Shown here piece by piece: positions 48,359-57,475 of a stretch of DNA of 64,000 nt; positions within the stretch are counted from its first letter, which is position 1, and the number at the start of each line of letters is the position of its first letter. The notes under the pieces were generated by a model, which was not told where the DNA came from, ran no database searches, and worked only from the letters and a program-made list of their open reading frames with translations. Location: contig NZ_NBTM02000001.1 of assembly GCF_002083135.2 (NCBI RefSeq), positions 1,736,001-1,800,000 of the forward strand, written 5' to 3'. Position numbers and translations under genes: made by a program. This DNA comes from Aerococcus viridans (GTDB taxonomy: Bacteria; Bacillota; Bacilli; Lactobacillales; Aerococcaceae).

Positions 48359-48718
48359 CTATAGGTATTTCATCAGTAATAGGGCTAGAATGATACCAGC
48401 AATTGATGTGAAAATTCTTTGTGTATGGTAGTCTTTTGCATGATTGTCTGGCGCTTCGATGGGTTCGATGACGCCATCAACTTCGATAAAGCCGCCAGCT
48501 TGTGCATGCTTGTCCTTTTTCCGCCATTGCCATAAGTTATAGATACTGCTGACTAGTAAGATGATTGACAGAATCAATAATAATGTCGGGAAGAGTTGGA
48601 TAAATAATTTCGTGAAGAATATGAATAGGAAAATGAGTAGGGCTAAGACCAGAATCAGACCGAGACAGCCTAAACCTGAGGACCCGTTGTATACATAGAC
48701 ACGACGTTTGTTATTCAT
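48359..48718 (-). CDS. Membrane protein of unknown function
   Basis: 119-aa protein, not assigned to a family. A basic N-terminus (MNNKRRVYVYNG) is followed by two closely spaced hydrophobic helices (about 16-38 and 42-62), a charged loop (WRKKDKHAQ) and a soluble segment, then a third helix at the C-terminus (about 101-118). GGAGGTG lies 7 nt before the ATG. The likely minus-strand -10 is TATAAT at 48752-48757. It is followed by the broken TVP38-like gene, probably once an operon. Confidence 0.65.
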   Translation of the reverse strand: MNNKRRVYVYNGSSGLGCLGLILVLALLIFLFIFFTKLFIQLFPTLLLILSIILLVSSIYNLWQWRKKDKHAQAGGFIEVDGVIEPIEAPDNHAKDYHTQRIFTSIAGIILALLLMKYL

Positions 48719-48890
48719 AAGTGGTCACCTCCAATGGGAACTTGTTGATTTATTATACCGAATTATTGGAAGTTTAGAAAATGATAGTCATTATTTGTCA
48801 GCCTTAAAGATAAGAATTGCTAAAGCGTTCTGAATAGACCTTGTTCTATGGTAAAATAAAACAGAATGAACGGAGAGGACTAGGTTATAT

Positions 48891-50804
48891 ATGAAAGATT
48901 ATAAAGCGTTAAATTGGTCGAAAACATATGGCATGAAACAACTATTGAATGATGTTTCCTTTTTAATTAGAGAAGGGCAACACGTTGGTTTGGTCGGGGC
49001 CAATGGTTCAGGTAAGACCACCTTATTAAATATTATTGCGGGGAAATCTAGCCTAGATCAAGGGCAGATCGAACATCCAAAAGATTTTACAGTGGGTATT
49101 GTCACTCAAGACCCAGAGCTAGATGAAAGCCAAACGATTTTTGAGGCCGTGTATCACTCTGAAAGTCCCATCGTCCAATTAGTTGGTCGGTATGAAGAAA
49201 TTACCTTAGACTTGCAATTAGATCCAGAAAATAGCCGATTACAAAAGAAATTTCAGCAGATTGAGCAAGAAATGAATGCGCAAAACGCTTGGACTTTGGA
49301 TACGACAATCCAAACGATTTTATCTAAATTAGGTATTCATGACCTAACCCAAGAAGTGAAAGTCTTGTCTGGGGGCCAGCGGAAACGTGTCGGTTTGGCT
49401 AAAGTTTTGATTGAAGAACCGGATTTGTTACTGATGGACGAACCTACCAACCACTTGGATTTTGAAATGGTGGAATGGTTAGAAAATTACATTGCTAACT
49501 ACAAGAAATCAGTCTTAGTTGTAACCCATGACCGGTACTTCTTAGACCAAATTACAACACATATCTTTGCCTTGGACCGGGGCGACTTGAAGCAATATGA
49601 GGGTAATTACCAAATTTATTTGGAAAAATTGCAGTCTGAGCATGAAATTGAAGCAGCAACTATGGCGAAACAAAAGAAACTGTATAAGAGTGAGTTGGCT
49701 TGGATGCGTAAAGGGGCAAAAGCTAGAACCACTAAACAACAAGCCCGTATTCACCGTTTTGAAAACTTGAAAGAGAAAGTCAGTCAAACAACAGATGATA
49801 GCGAATTAACAGTGGACTTGGATACACAACGATTGGGTAATAAAGTCCTTGAATTCGATAACTTAACGGTAGGTTACCCAAATAAACCCTTAATCACCAA
49901 TATCAATCTATTATTACAGAATAAAGAGCGAATCGGGATAATCGGGGATAATGGGGCTGGTAAAACGACCTTCCTAAATACCATTGCTGGCATACAAGCG
50001 CCACTTTCAGGTGAAGTAAAAACGGGTGAAACGGTCCGCATCGCCTACTTCCAACAAATCCCTACTGATCTACCAGAAGACAAACGGGTGATCAACTACG
50101 TGCAAGAAATTGCTTCTGAGTACGTTTATGATGATGGGACCCAAGCATCTGCAGCACAAATGCTAGAGCAATTCTTGTTTCCCCGAGAATCCCATGGCAT
50201 GTTAATTGGCACTCTATCAGGTGGGGAAAGAAAACGACTGTACCTATTGAAGATATTGATGACAAGACCCAATGTCTTACTTTTAGACGAGCCGACAAAC
50301 GATTTAGATATTGATACCTTATCGGTATTAGAAGACTACCTAGAGACCTTCCAGGGGACTGTGATTACCGTTTCCCATGATCGGTATTTCCTAGACAAGG
50401 TGGTTGAGAAACTTATCATTGTAGATAGTTTGGACAATACAGTACAATTATTCTACGGCAACTACCATGACTATAGAGACGCCATGAAAGAAGCAAAAAA
50501 TCAATCCAGTCAATCGCAAAAAGTGGCCAGTCAAAGTAAACAAAACAACCAAGCTACTGAGCTAGTGACAGAAGAAGCGCCAAAAGCGAAGCGGATGTCT
50601 TGGCAAGAAAAGAAGGATTGGGCCGTTATTGAGAGTGAAATTGAGCAATTGGAAATGGATATCGAAGCCATTGACCAGGCAATGAACGAAAATGGAAATG
50701 ATTACGGCAAACTATCTGAATTGCAATTAGAGAAAGATAGCAAAGAAAACAGTTTGCTCGAAAAAATGACTTACTGGGAATACCTGTCTACATTAGAAAA
50801 TTAG
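48891..50804 (+). CDS. ABC-F family ATPase (Uup/YfmR-like)
   Basis: Soluble double-ABC protein of the ribosome-acting ABC-F group (637 aa). NBD1: VGANGSGKTTLLN, LSGGQRKRVGLAK, MDEPTNHLD. A linker between the NBDs (about 240-305) is rich in Lys/Arg. NBD2: IGDNGAGKTTFLN, LSGGERKRLYLLK, LDEPTNDLD. A C-terminal coiled coil (about 560-635) resembles Uup/YfmR, thought to relieve ribosome stalls, rather than the drug-resistance Msr/Vga types. GAGAGGA precedes the ATG. Confidence 0.92.
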   Translation: MKDYKALNWSKTYGMKQLLNDVSFLIREGQHVGLVGANGSGKTTLLNIIAGKSSLDQGQIEHPKDFTVGIVTQDPELDESQTIFEAVYHSESPIVQLVGRYEEITLDLQLDPENSRLQKKFQQIEQEMNAQNAWTLDTTIQTILSKLGIHDLTQEVKVLSGGQRKRVGLAKVLIEEPDLLLMDEPTNHLDFEMVEWLENYIANYKKSVLVVTHDRYFLDQITTHIFALDRGDLKQYEGNYQIYLEKLQSEHEIEAATMAKQKKLYKSELAWMRKGAKARTTKQQARIHRFENLKEKVSQTTDDSELTVDLDTQRLGNKVLEFDNLTVGYPNKPLITNINLLLQNKERIGIIGDNGAGKTTFLNTIAGIQAPLSGEVKTGETVRIAYFQQIPTDLPEDKRVINYVQEIASEYVYDDGTQASAAQMLEQFLFPRESHGMLIGTLSGGERKRLYLLKILMTRPNVLLLDEPTNDLDIDTLSVLEDYLETFQGTVITVSHDRYFLDKVVEKLIIVDSLDNTVQLFYGNYHDYRDAMKEAKNQSSQSQKVASQSKQNNQATELVTEEAPKAKRMSWQEKKDWAVIESEIEQLEMDIEAIDQAMNENGNDYGKLSELQLEKDSKENSLLEKMTYWEYLSTLEN

Positions 50805-50872
50805 TATCAGAAATTTTATGATGACATAAAAGAACACGAAGTTGATGCAAATTAAATTAGGGGGCAATGATT

Positions 50873-51820
50873 TTGGCAAAGCAATACTTAGATTTTCTAC
50901 AACACATTTTAGATAATGGGCAAGATAAGAGCGACCGTACGGGGGTAGGTACCAGATCAGTTTTCGGTTACCAAATGCGTTTTGATTTAAGGGAAGGATT
51001 TCCTTTATTAACGACTAAAAAAGTACCTTTTGGTTTAATCAAGAGTGAATTGTTATGGTTCCTAAAAGGGGATACCAATATCCGCTATTTACTAGAAAAT
51101 AACAACCACATCTGGGATGAATGGGCTTTTAAACGCTGGGTTGAATCAGATGCTTATCAAGGACCAGATATGACGGACTTTGGTTTACGAGCTGACGCTG
51201 ACCCAGAATTTAAAAAGGTCTACCAAGAAGTGAAACAAGAATTTTGCCAACGCGTCCTAGAAGATGATGATTTCGCTAAAGAATTTGGTGAATTAGGTAA
51301 TGTTTACGGTAAACAATGGCGTCATTGGGAAACGCGTGAGGGTGATTCCATTGACCAAATCGCTAATATTATCGACCAATTGAAACATAACCCAGATTCA
51401 CGTCGGATTATGCTTTCAGCCTGGAATCCAGAAGATGTGCCTGATATGGCTTTACCACCTTGTCATACAATGAGTCAATTCTACGTTCAAGATGGTAAGT
51501 TATCTTGCCAACTCTACCAACGTTCTGGCGATGCCTTCCTAGGTGTACCATTCAATATCGCCTCTTATGCTTTATTAACACATTTATTGGCACGTGAGGC
51601 AGGATTAGAGGTTGGTGACTATGTTCATACCTTTGGCGATGCGCATATTTACAACAACCATTTTGACCAAGTATATGAACAATTAAGTCGTCAACCACTT
51701 GACCTACCAACTTTAGAAATTGGTGGCGAAGGTAAATCCATCTTTGATCTAGAAAAAGATGATATTAAAGTTAAAGGTTATAAAGCTCATGATGCAATTA
51801 AGGCACCAGTAGCGGTATAA
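50873..51820 (+). CDS. thyA: Thymidylate synthase
   Basis: Makes dTMP from dUMP with methylene-tetrahydrofolate. The nucleophile is in [12 protein letters not shown]. The protein has the extra roughly 50-residue insert (about 90-140) of Lactobacillus-type enzymes and totals 315 aa. TTG at 50873 is preferred over ATG at 50867: AGGGGG (50859-50864) is 8 nt from the TTG but only 2 nt from the ATG. It is paired with dfrA, which regenerates its cofactor. Confidence 0.95.
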   Translation: MAKQYLDFLQHILDNGQDKSDRTGVGTRSVFGYQMRFDLREGFPLLTTKKVPFGLIKSELLWFLKGDTNIRYLLENNNHIWDEWAFKRWVESDAYQGPDMTDFGLRADADPEFKKVYQEVKQEFCQRVLEDDDFAKEFGELGNVYGKQWRHWETREGDSIDQIANIIDQLKHNPDSRRIMLSAWNPEDVPDMALPPCHTMSQFYVQDGKLSCQLYQRSGDAFLGVPFNIASYALLTHLLAREAGLEVGDYVHTFGDAHIYNNHFDQVYEQLSRQPLDLPTLEIGGEGKSIFDLEKDDIKVKGYKAHDAIKAPVAV

Positions 51821-51875
51821 TAATAGATAACGATCAAGACCTATTTCTGTCACAAGTTGATAAGGAGGAATTACT

Positions 51876-52379
51876 ATGTTAATTGCAATCTGGGCACAAG
51901 ATATCAACCATTTAATCGGAAAAGGTGGCAAACTACCTTGGCACTTACCAAACGACTTGAAGTTCTTTAAAGAACAAACAATTGGTAAGACTGTTGTGAT
52001 GGGGCGTAAGACATACGCAGGTTTGAATTATAAGCCGTTACCAAACCGTCATAATATTATTATTACCCGCCAGAAATCACCTTTTGAATCAGACTATGAC
52101 CAAACGGATGTTGAATTAACCGATTCTATCGATAACATCTTGGCGCTAGCTGAAAAAGAAGATGTGATTATTATGGGTGGCCAGTCTATTTACCGCCTAT
52201 TTTGGCCTTATATTTCTGAATTACGCGTGACAACAATTAACCATGAATTTGATGGGGATGTCCATTTTGACCCGAACCTAGATGACTTTGAAGCTTACGA
52301 GGTTATCGAAGGGGTGGTGGATGAGAAGAATGCCTACCCACACAAATCCGTATTCTACCGAAAAGAAGACGAGGACTAG
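51876..52379 (+). CDS. dfrA: Dihydrofolate reductase
   Basis: Reduces dihydrofolate produced by ThyA; the trimethoprim target. LPWHLPNDLKFFK carries Trp22 and the catalytic Asp27, and VVMGRKTYAGL and IIMGGQSIYRLF form the NADPH site. 167 aa of chromosomal type. AAGGAGG precedes the ATG. Confidence 0.96.
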   Translation: MLIAIWAQDINHLIGKGGKLPWHLPNDLKFFKEQTIGKTVVMGRKTYAGLNYKPLPNRHNIIITRQKSPFESDYDQTDVELTDSIDNILALAEKEDVIIMGGQSIYRLFWPYISELRVTTINHEFDGDVHFDPNLDDFEAYEVIEGVVDEKNAYPHKSVFYRKEDED

Positions 52380-52396
52380 AAGAAGGAGTAGGTTAT

Positions 52397-53050
52397 TTGG
52401 CTAAACAAAATAACACTAAGACGAAGAAACCATTAAATCCTTGGAAGTGGGCTTTTTGGTTATTACTATTGGCAATTTTGATACCTGTAGTTGCTTTTTA
52501 CCTGTATATACAAACAGCTGATCAAGAAACTGCCAGCGTGGGTGAACCAGCAACGACAGAAGAAGTGAGTGATGAAACGATCACAGCAGAAGCCAACCTG
52601 TCGACTGTTTCCTTTAACCGACTAGTATCAGCAGTGATTGGTGGGGATGATGTGCCTTATCAGTTAACGGTGGATGACGAAGTGTCATTTGCTGGTACGA
52701 TAGACGCTTGGGGGACTGAAGGGGCTTATACTATGCAAGGGCAGCCGTCAGTCATGGAAGATGGGAATATTGCTATTGACGTGACCAATATTGAATTAGC
52801 GGGCTTACAATTGCCAACCTCAACAGTATTGGCCATTTTCCAATTGACCTTACCTACAGATTTACCGCTACAAGTATTATCCGGTGAAGAGCAAATTATT
52901 ATCCGATTGGACCAAGTGTCTGAAGACATGGATTTCGCTATCCGGGCCAGCGATATTGATTTAGCTAACGATGAAATCAACATCTTACTGGATGTGCCAT
53001 TGACTTATATCGAGGAACAAATCGGGACAGAGGCGGAAAGTAACCAGTAA
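52397..53050 (+). CDS. YpmS family (DUF2140) membrane-anchored protein
   Basis: 217-aa protein with a basic N-terminus, one membrane anchor (about 15-37: WAFWLLLLAILIPVVAFYLYI) and an extracytoplasmic beta-rich domain (DNIxIDVTNIELAGLQLPTS-like), matching the YpmS/DUF2140 family. Function unknown. TTG start with AAGGAG 8 nt upstream. It sits between dfrA and yozE, as in many Lactobacillales. Confidence 0.85.
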   Translation: MAKQNNTKTKKPLNPWKWAFWLLLLAILIPVVAFYLYIQTADQETASVGEPATTEEVSDETITAEANLSTVSFNRLVSAVIGGDDVPYQLTVDDEVSFAGTIDAWGTEGAYTMQGQPSVMEDGNIAIDVTNIELAGLQLPTSTVLAIFQLTLPTDLPLQVLSGEEQIIIRLDQVSEDMDFAIRASDIDLANDEINILLDVPLTYIEEQIGTEAESNQ

Positions 53051-53074
53051 TATAGTCAACAATTAGAAAGAGTG

Positions 53075-53308
53075 ATGATTACGCAGTCCTTTTATCATTA
53101 TGTACAAATATTTAGAAATGCCGATTTACTAGAGAGTGACCAGCAGGCGCAGTTTGCTGAGCTGGTCTTTTTAGATGGCGATTTTCCGAAATCAGCTAGC
53201 GATTTTGAAACAATTAGCAATTATATTGAATTAAACCAACGCTATTCTGACTACGTATCGACATTTGATGAAGCCTGGCAATCCTACGCCGATAAATACC
53301 AAGTGTAG
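53075..53308 (+). CDS. YozE family SAM-like protein
   Basis: 77-aa helical protein of the YozE_SAM_like family (QSFYHYVQIFRN, then FPKSASDFETISNYIEL). Function unknown, possibly nucleic-acid-related by fold. AGAAAGAG precedes; an in-frame GTG 3 nt upstream is an alternative start. It follows ypmS by 24 bp. Confidence 0.8.
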   Translation: MITQSFYHYVQIFRNADLLESDQQAQFAELVFLDGDFPKSASDFETISNYIELNQRYSDYVSTFDEAWQSYADKYQV

Positions 53309-53317
53309 GAGGAAATA

Positions 53318-53380
53318 TTGGGTAAATATTTGAAACCAACATGTCTATCAGAAAGTAGTGAATCATATGTCAGAAAATGA
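53318..53380 (+). CDS. Possible leader peptide overlapping the ctpA start
   Basis: A 20-codon frame starting with TTG, with AGGAGG 5 nt upstream, runs LGKYLKPTCLSESSESYVRK and stops at 53380, 14 nt inside ctpA. ctpA has a much weaker Shine-Dalgarno site, so translational coupling is conceivable. It may also be a chance frame. Confidence 0.3.
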   Translation: MGKYLKPTCLSESSESYVRK

Positions 53381-54962
53381 AGATTTAAAAAACAAAGAAA
53401 ATAATAAAAATAGTAATGAAGAATTAGATAAAAAAGCAGTTACTGAGGAAGAAATCCATTCAAATGGTCAAAACCAAACTGATGCAAGTGGTTTAGACGG
53501 ACATGATCTGGGTAATGACCAAAAACCTAAAAAACGTGGTGTTTCTTGGCTAGTATATATCCTGACCATCCTTATCGTTGGTGGGGGAACTTTTGTTGGG
53601 ACATCTTACGTCTTAACTGGCCGTTTACCTGGTCAAAGTGTTATTACAGGGTCTTCAAGTACGGCGCTAACCACCAGTGAAATCCAGAAAATTCAAGCTG
53701 GCTTCTCTACCATTGTGGGAGACTACGTGGAAGATGTGGACCGAGATGCGGTGGTTGACGGGGCTATATCTGGGATGACAGAAGTCCTAGAAGACCCATA
53801 TTCTCAGTATTTAACCGACCAATCTGCCCAACAATTAGATGAAACCATCGAAGGCTCATTTGAAGGTATCGGGGCTGAAATCATGGAAAAAGACGACTAC
53901 ATTCAAATTGTCAGCCCAATTAAAGGGTCTCCTGCTGAAGAAGCCGGCTTAATGGCCAATGATATCATCACAGCCGTTGACGGAGAGTCTATTCAAGGCT
54001 ATACCGCAACCGAAGCAGTCGCTTTAATCCGCGGTGAAGCGGGCAGTGATGTCGTTTTAACGATTCAACGTGGTGAAGATAGTTTTGACGTGACCGTCAC
54101 TAGAGATACCGTTCCAATTCAAACCGTTTATTATGAAATGTTAGAAGGGCAAGATAACACTGGTTATGTTCAAATTACTAGTTTTTCGACCCCAACATAC
54201 GACGAATTGGTTGCAGCTATTGAAGATTTAAGATCACAAGGGGCGGAGAAATTTGTCCTAGACGTTCGCAGTAACCCAGGTGGTTTATTAACTTCTGCCC
54301 TACAAATCGCCAATATGTTCCTAAATGATGGGGATACCATTATGCAAGTCCAAGAAAAAGATGCGGATCCTTATGTATATGAAGCATCAGACGCTGATTA
54401 CGGCGACTTCCAAGTTGATGAAGATGTGGTCTTATTAGTAGACGAAGGGTCTGCTTCAGCTTCAGAAATCCTAGCTGCAGCTCTACAAGAATCTGCAGGT
54501 GTACCAGTAGTTGGTAGCCAAACATTTGGTAAGGGGACCGTGCAAAATGTCTTCTCCCTTGAATCTGATTCAGAACTGAAAATTACTATTGCCAAATGGT
54601 TAACACCAAATGGTACTTGGATCAATGAAACAGGGGTAACGCCGGATGTTGAAGCTAGCTTACCGGATTATGCATCTCTAACCTTAATTGATACGAGCCA
54701 AACTTACCAAGAGGGCGATGTTTCAGAAGCGATTCAAAATATTGAAGCGATTCTAGTGGCTTTAGGCTACCAAGATAGCCAAGTGGATGCTGTTTTTGCA
54801 GAGGATACAACTAGTGCTGTGCTAGCTTTCCAAGCGGACCAAGAACTCGCTGAAACAGGTGTGATTGATACGGAAACAGCAAGTGCCATGATTTCGGCTA
54901 TCCAAGCATTAATTGCTAGTAATGACACCCAACTAGACAAAGCAGTAGAAGTTCTGGAATAA
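53367..54962 (+). CDS. Carboxyl-terminal processing protease, S41 family, with peptidoglycan-binding domain
   Basis: Membrane-anchored serine protease of the CtpA type. A polar cytoplasmic tail (about 1-57) rich in Asn/Glu/Lys, TM (about 60-83), PDZ domain (about 165-240), S41 core with SNPGG (303-307), catalytic Ser364 in EGSASASEI and Lys389 in TFGKGTVQ, and a C-terminal PG_binding_1 repeat (VLVALGYQDSQVDAVFAEDT, about 450-500). 531 aa. The ATG at 53367 is chosen; an in-frame GTG at 53358 is possible. Confidence 0.93.
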   Translation: MSENEDLKNKENNKNSNEELDKKAVTEEEIHSNGQNQTDASGLDGHDLGNDQKPKKRGVSWLVYILTILIVGGGTFVGTSYVLTGRLPGQSVITGSSSTALTTSEIQKIQAGFSTIVGDYVEDVDRDAVVDGAISGMTEVLEDPYSQYLTDQSAQQLDETIEGSFEGIGAEIMEKDDYIQIVSPIKGSPAEEAGLMANDIITAVDGESIQGYTATEAVALIRGEAGSDVVLTIQRGEDSFDVTVTRDTVPIQTVYYEMLEGQDNTGYVQITSFSTPTYDELVAAIEDLRSQGAEKFVLDVRSNPGGLLTSALQIANMFLNDGDTIMQVQEKDADPYVYEASDADYGDFQVDEDVVLLVDEGSASASEILAAALQESAGVPVVGSQTFGKGTVQNVFSLESDSELKITIAKWLTPNGTWINETGVTPDVEASLPDYASLTLIDTSQTYQEGDVSEAIQNIEAILVALGYQDSQVDAVFAEDTTSAVLAFQADQELAETGVIDTETASAMISAIQALIASNDTQLDKAVEVLE

Positions 54963-55056
54963 TAAGGACAAAAGCGCTAAAATAGTAGGGTGCTATAGGT
55001 ACAAATGACTATGCTAAAAGAATGGGTAATAGAACCCAGTGAAAAGGATTGACCTT

Positions 55057-55617
55057 ATGAAAAAGTTTTTTGATGAAGTATTTTCAGTTGTGATTTCTGT
55101 TGTGATCGCGCTTGTTATCTTCTGGGTGGTTAGAACTTATTTCTTCTATCCCTTTAGAGTAGACGGCGATTCGATGGCTAACACAATGATAGATGGGGAC
55201 CGGTTTGTCCTAAGTTTAACGGATGAAATTGACCAATCAGATATTGTCGTTTTCCCAGCACCAGATGGGTCTGGCGACGAGTATGTGAAACGGATTATTG
55301 GGGTTCCAGGTGACACGATTGAATACAAAGATGATGTTTTATATATCAATGACGAAGCGATTGATGAACCTTATTTAGATTCTATTAAAGAAGACTACTT
55401 TGAACGATTCCCAGATGATTCTACTTTCACTAATGACTTCACGCTTGAAGAAATTACGGGTGAAACAACTGTCCCAGAAGGTATGTACTTCGTATTAGGA
55501 GACAACCGTGAAGTGTCTCATGACTCACGATACTTCGGCTTTATTGATGCTGATAGCGTGGAAGGAACAACCCACTTTAGATATTGGCCATTTTCCGACT
55601 TCGGTAGTGTACAATAA
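55057..55617 (+). CDS. lepB: Type I signal peptidase
   Basis: Membrane protease removing signal peptides from secreted proteins. One N-terminal anchor (about 9-30), catalytic Ser39 in VDGDSMANT and Lys78 in YVKRIIGVPGD, and the C-terminal box LGDNREVSHDSRYFG. 186 aa. The ATG at 55057 has AAAAGGA upstream; an in-frame GTG at 55039 is less likely. It follows ctpA by 94 bp. A terminator follows. Confidence 0.95.
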   Translation: MKKFFDEVFSVVISVVIALVIFWVVRTYFFYPFRVDGDSMANTMIDGDRFVLSLTDEIDQSDIVVFPAPDGSGDEYVKRIIGVPGDTIEYKDDVLYINDEAIDEPYLDSIKEDYFERFPDDSTFTNDFTLEEITGETTVPEGMYFVLGDNREVSHDSRYFGFIDADSVEGTTHFRYWPFSDFGSVQ

Positions 55618-55673
55618 AGTAAATATATAGTAAAAATAGATTTGAAATGTAAAAACAGTAACAAATATGCATT

Positions 55674-55703
55674 AAAAAGTTGGCGCACTCAGCCAACTTT
55701 TTT
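55674..55703 (+). terminator. Terminator after lepB
   Basis: AAAAAGTTGGC and GCCAACTTTTT with a 7-nt loop and T tail, just before the rbgA Shine-Dalgarno site. Confidence 0.9.
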
Positions 55704-55722
55704 AAATGAAAGGAGCTTAACC

Positions 55723-56598
55723 ATGGCACATATTCAATGGTATCCTGGCCATATGGCTAAGGCGAAAAAAGAGGTTCAAAGTCAACTTAGCGCAGTGGAT
55801 ATCGTCCTTGAAATTAGGGACGCCCGTATTCCAATAGCCAGTATGAACCCCATGTTAGATGAAATCATAAAAAATAAACGCCACATGATTGTTTTAAATA
55901 AACAAGATTTGGCCGACCCCCAACAAACCAAAGAGTGGGTCAAAGCTCTGAGCGGTGAAAACAAATTGGCCATTGCTTTGGATTCTAAAAAATTAGGCGA
56001 CATGAAAATTTTCCGCCAAGCCCTAAAAGATTTCACCCAAGACATCCAAGACAAATGGCGCAACAAAGGTATTCTACACAAGTCAATCCGAGTAATGGTT
56101 ATCGGGATTCCAAACGTTGGTAAATCAACCTTTATCAACCAGTTTACCAAGCAAAAGAAAGCCCAAGTAGGGAATAAACCAGGGGTTACTAAAGGTCAAC
56201 AATGGATTAAAATCGATGAAGATTTTGAACTATTGGACACACCAGGTATTTTATGGCCGAAATTTGAAGACCAGGAAGTAGCTGACAAATTGGCCCTAAC
56301 TGGTGGGATTAAAGACACCCATTTCTACAAGGATGATGTGGCCTTATTCGCCCTAGAATTCTTCCTACATCATTACCCGGATGCCATCAGCAACCACTAC
56401 CCAATCAAGGCTGAAGACGTCCATCCGCCTTATCCTGACCTACTCATGGCCTTAACTAAGCGTATGGGCATGTTAGAAGACTACGACCGGGCTTCAGACA
56501 AGATTATCCGTGACTATCGAGACGGTAAGTTGGGCCGCATGACCCTAGACCGGATTGAAGAATACCAAATTTCAGAAAATATTGAGGTAAGTGATTAA
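55723..56598 (+). CDS. rbgA: Ribosome biogenesis GTPase RbgA (YlqF)
   Basis: Circularly permuted GTPase needed for late 50S assembly. The N-terminus MAHIQWYPGHMAKAKKE is diagnostic. The G4 motif NKQD (59-62) comes before G1 GIPNVGKS (128-135) and G3 DTPG (about 173), confirming the permutation. 291 aa. The ATG at 55723 has AAGGAG upstream. The stop codon adjoins the rnhB ATG. Confidence 0.96.
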   Translation: MAHIQWYPGHMAKAKKEVQSQLSAVDIVLEIRDARIPIASMNPMLDEIIKNKRHMIVLNKQDLADPQQTKEWVKALSGENKLAIALDSKKLGDMKIFRQALKDFTQDIQDKWRNKGILHKSIRVMVIGIPNVGKSTFINQFTKQKKAQVGNKPGVTKGQQWIKIDEDFELLDTPGILWPKFEDQEVADKLALTGGIKDTHFYKDDVALFALEFFLHHYPDAISNHYPIKAEDVHPPYPDLLMALTKRMGMLEDYDRASDKIIRDYRDGKLGRMTLDRIEEYQISENIEVSD

Positions 56599-57408
56599 AT
56601 GACCGATGACAAAAAGACAGCCTTTGACCTCGCTGACTTGAGCAATTTAAAAATCGGCCAAATTCAAGCCTACTTGGCCTCAAGTGAGATTGATCCAGTC
56701 TACGTACAGGCCTTACGAGAAGATAGCCGCAAAGGGGTGCAGACTGCCTTATTACGCTACGACAAGGCCTTACTTAAGCAGCAAGCAATCTCAGACCAAG
56801 TTGAACAGCTAAAAATGAAGGAGAATGAATTGCGTCAACAAGGCTACCAATTGATTGCTGGGGTAGATGAAGTTGGACGTGGTCCTTTAGCTGGCCCGGT
56901 TGTGACAAGTGCCGTTATTTTGCCTAGTGACATGCCTCCTGTCTACTTTAATGACTCTAAACAGTTATCCCATACAAAACGCCAAGCATTGGTGGCAGAT
57001 ATTGAAAAATATGCTATTGCAAAAACAATCGGGATCCAAACAGCTGAAGAAATTGACCAAACCAACATTTTAATTGCCACAAAGCAAGCCATGATATCTG
57101 CTTTAGATCAATTGCATCCGGCACCTGATTATGTCTTGGTCGATGCTGTACATTTGAATGACTACAAGAAGGCGCCGCAAGAGGCCATTATCAAGGGCGA
57201 CGCGACAGTTTATGCCATTGCAGCAGCCTCCATTTATGCTAAGGAATACCGGGATAAATTGATGGCAGAATACGCAGGCTTATATCCAGGTTACGGCTTT
57301 GAAGCCAATGCTGGGTACGGGACTAAACAACACCTAGATGGCCTAGAGAAATACGGTCCAAGTCCAATTCACCGCAAGACTTTTGCACCAGTGAAAAATT
57401 ATGTATAA
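56599..57408 (+). CDS. rnhB: Ribonuclease HII
   Basis: Removes ribonucleotides from DNA-RNA hybrids. An N-terminal extension of about 85 residues (Gram-positive type) is followed by AGVDEVGRGPLAGPVV with catalytic Asp90 and Glu91, and VLVDAVHL carrying a further acidic residue. 269 aa. ATG directly after the rbgA stop (TAAATG). Confidence 0.95.
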   Translation: MTDDKKTAFDLADLSNLKIGQIQAYLASSEIDPVYVQALREDSRKGVQTALLRYDKALLKQQAISDQVEQLKMKENELRQQGYQLIAGVDEVGRGPLAGPVVTSAVILPSDMPPVYFNDSKQLSHTKRQALVADIEKYAIAKTIGIQTAEEIDQTNILIATKQAMISALDQLHPAPDYVLVDAVHLNDYKKAPQEAIIKGDATVYAIAAASIYAKEYRDKLMAEYAGLYPGYGFEANAGYGTKQHLDGLEKYGPSPIHRKTFAPVKNYV

Positions 57409-57436
57409 AAATCAATCAATCTAAATGGTCAATTTC

Positions 57437-57473
57437 AACCACCTCCTACGTATATACATGTAAAGGGGTGGTT
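57437..57473 (+). promoter_or_regulatory. Hairpin sequestering the dprA Shine-Dalgarno site
   Basis: AACCACCTC (57437-57445) pairs over 9 bp with GGGGTGGTT (57465-57473), which includes the dprA Shine-Dalgarno AAAGGGG. The left arm extends as CCACCTCCT, resembling the 3' end of 16S rRNA. It could repress dprA translation and also weakly terminate rnhB transcripts. Inferred from sequence only. Confidence 0.5.
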
Positions 57474-57475
57474 TT

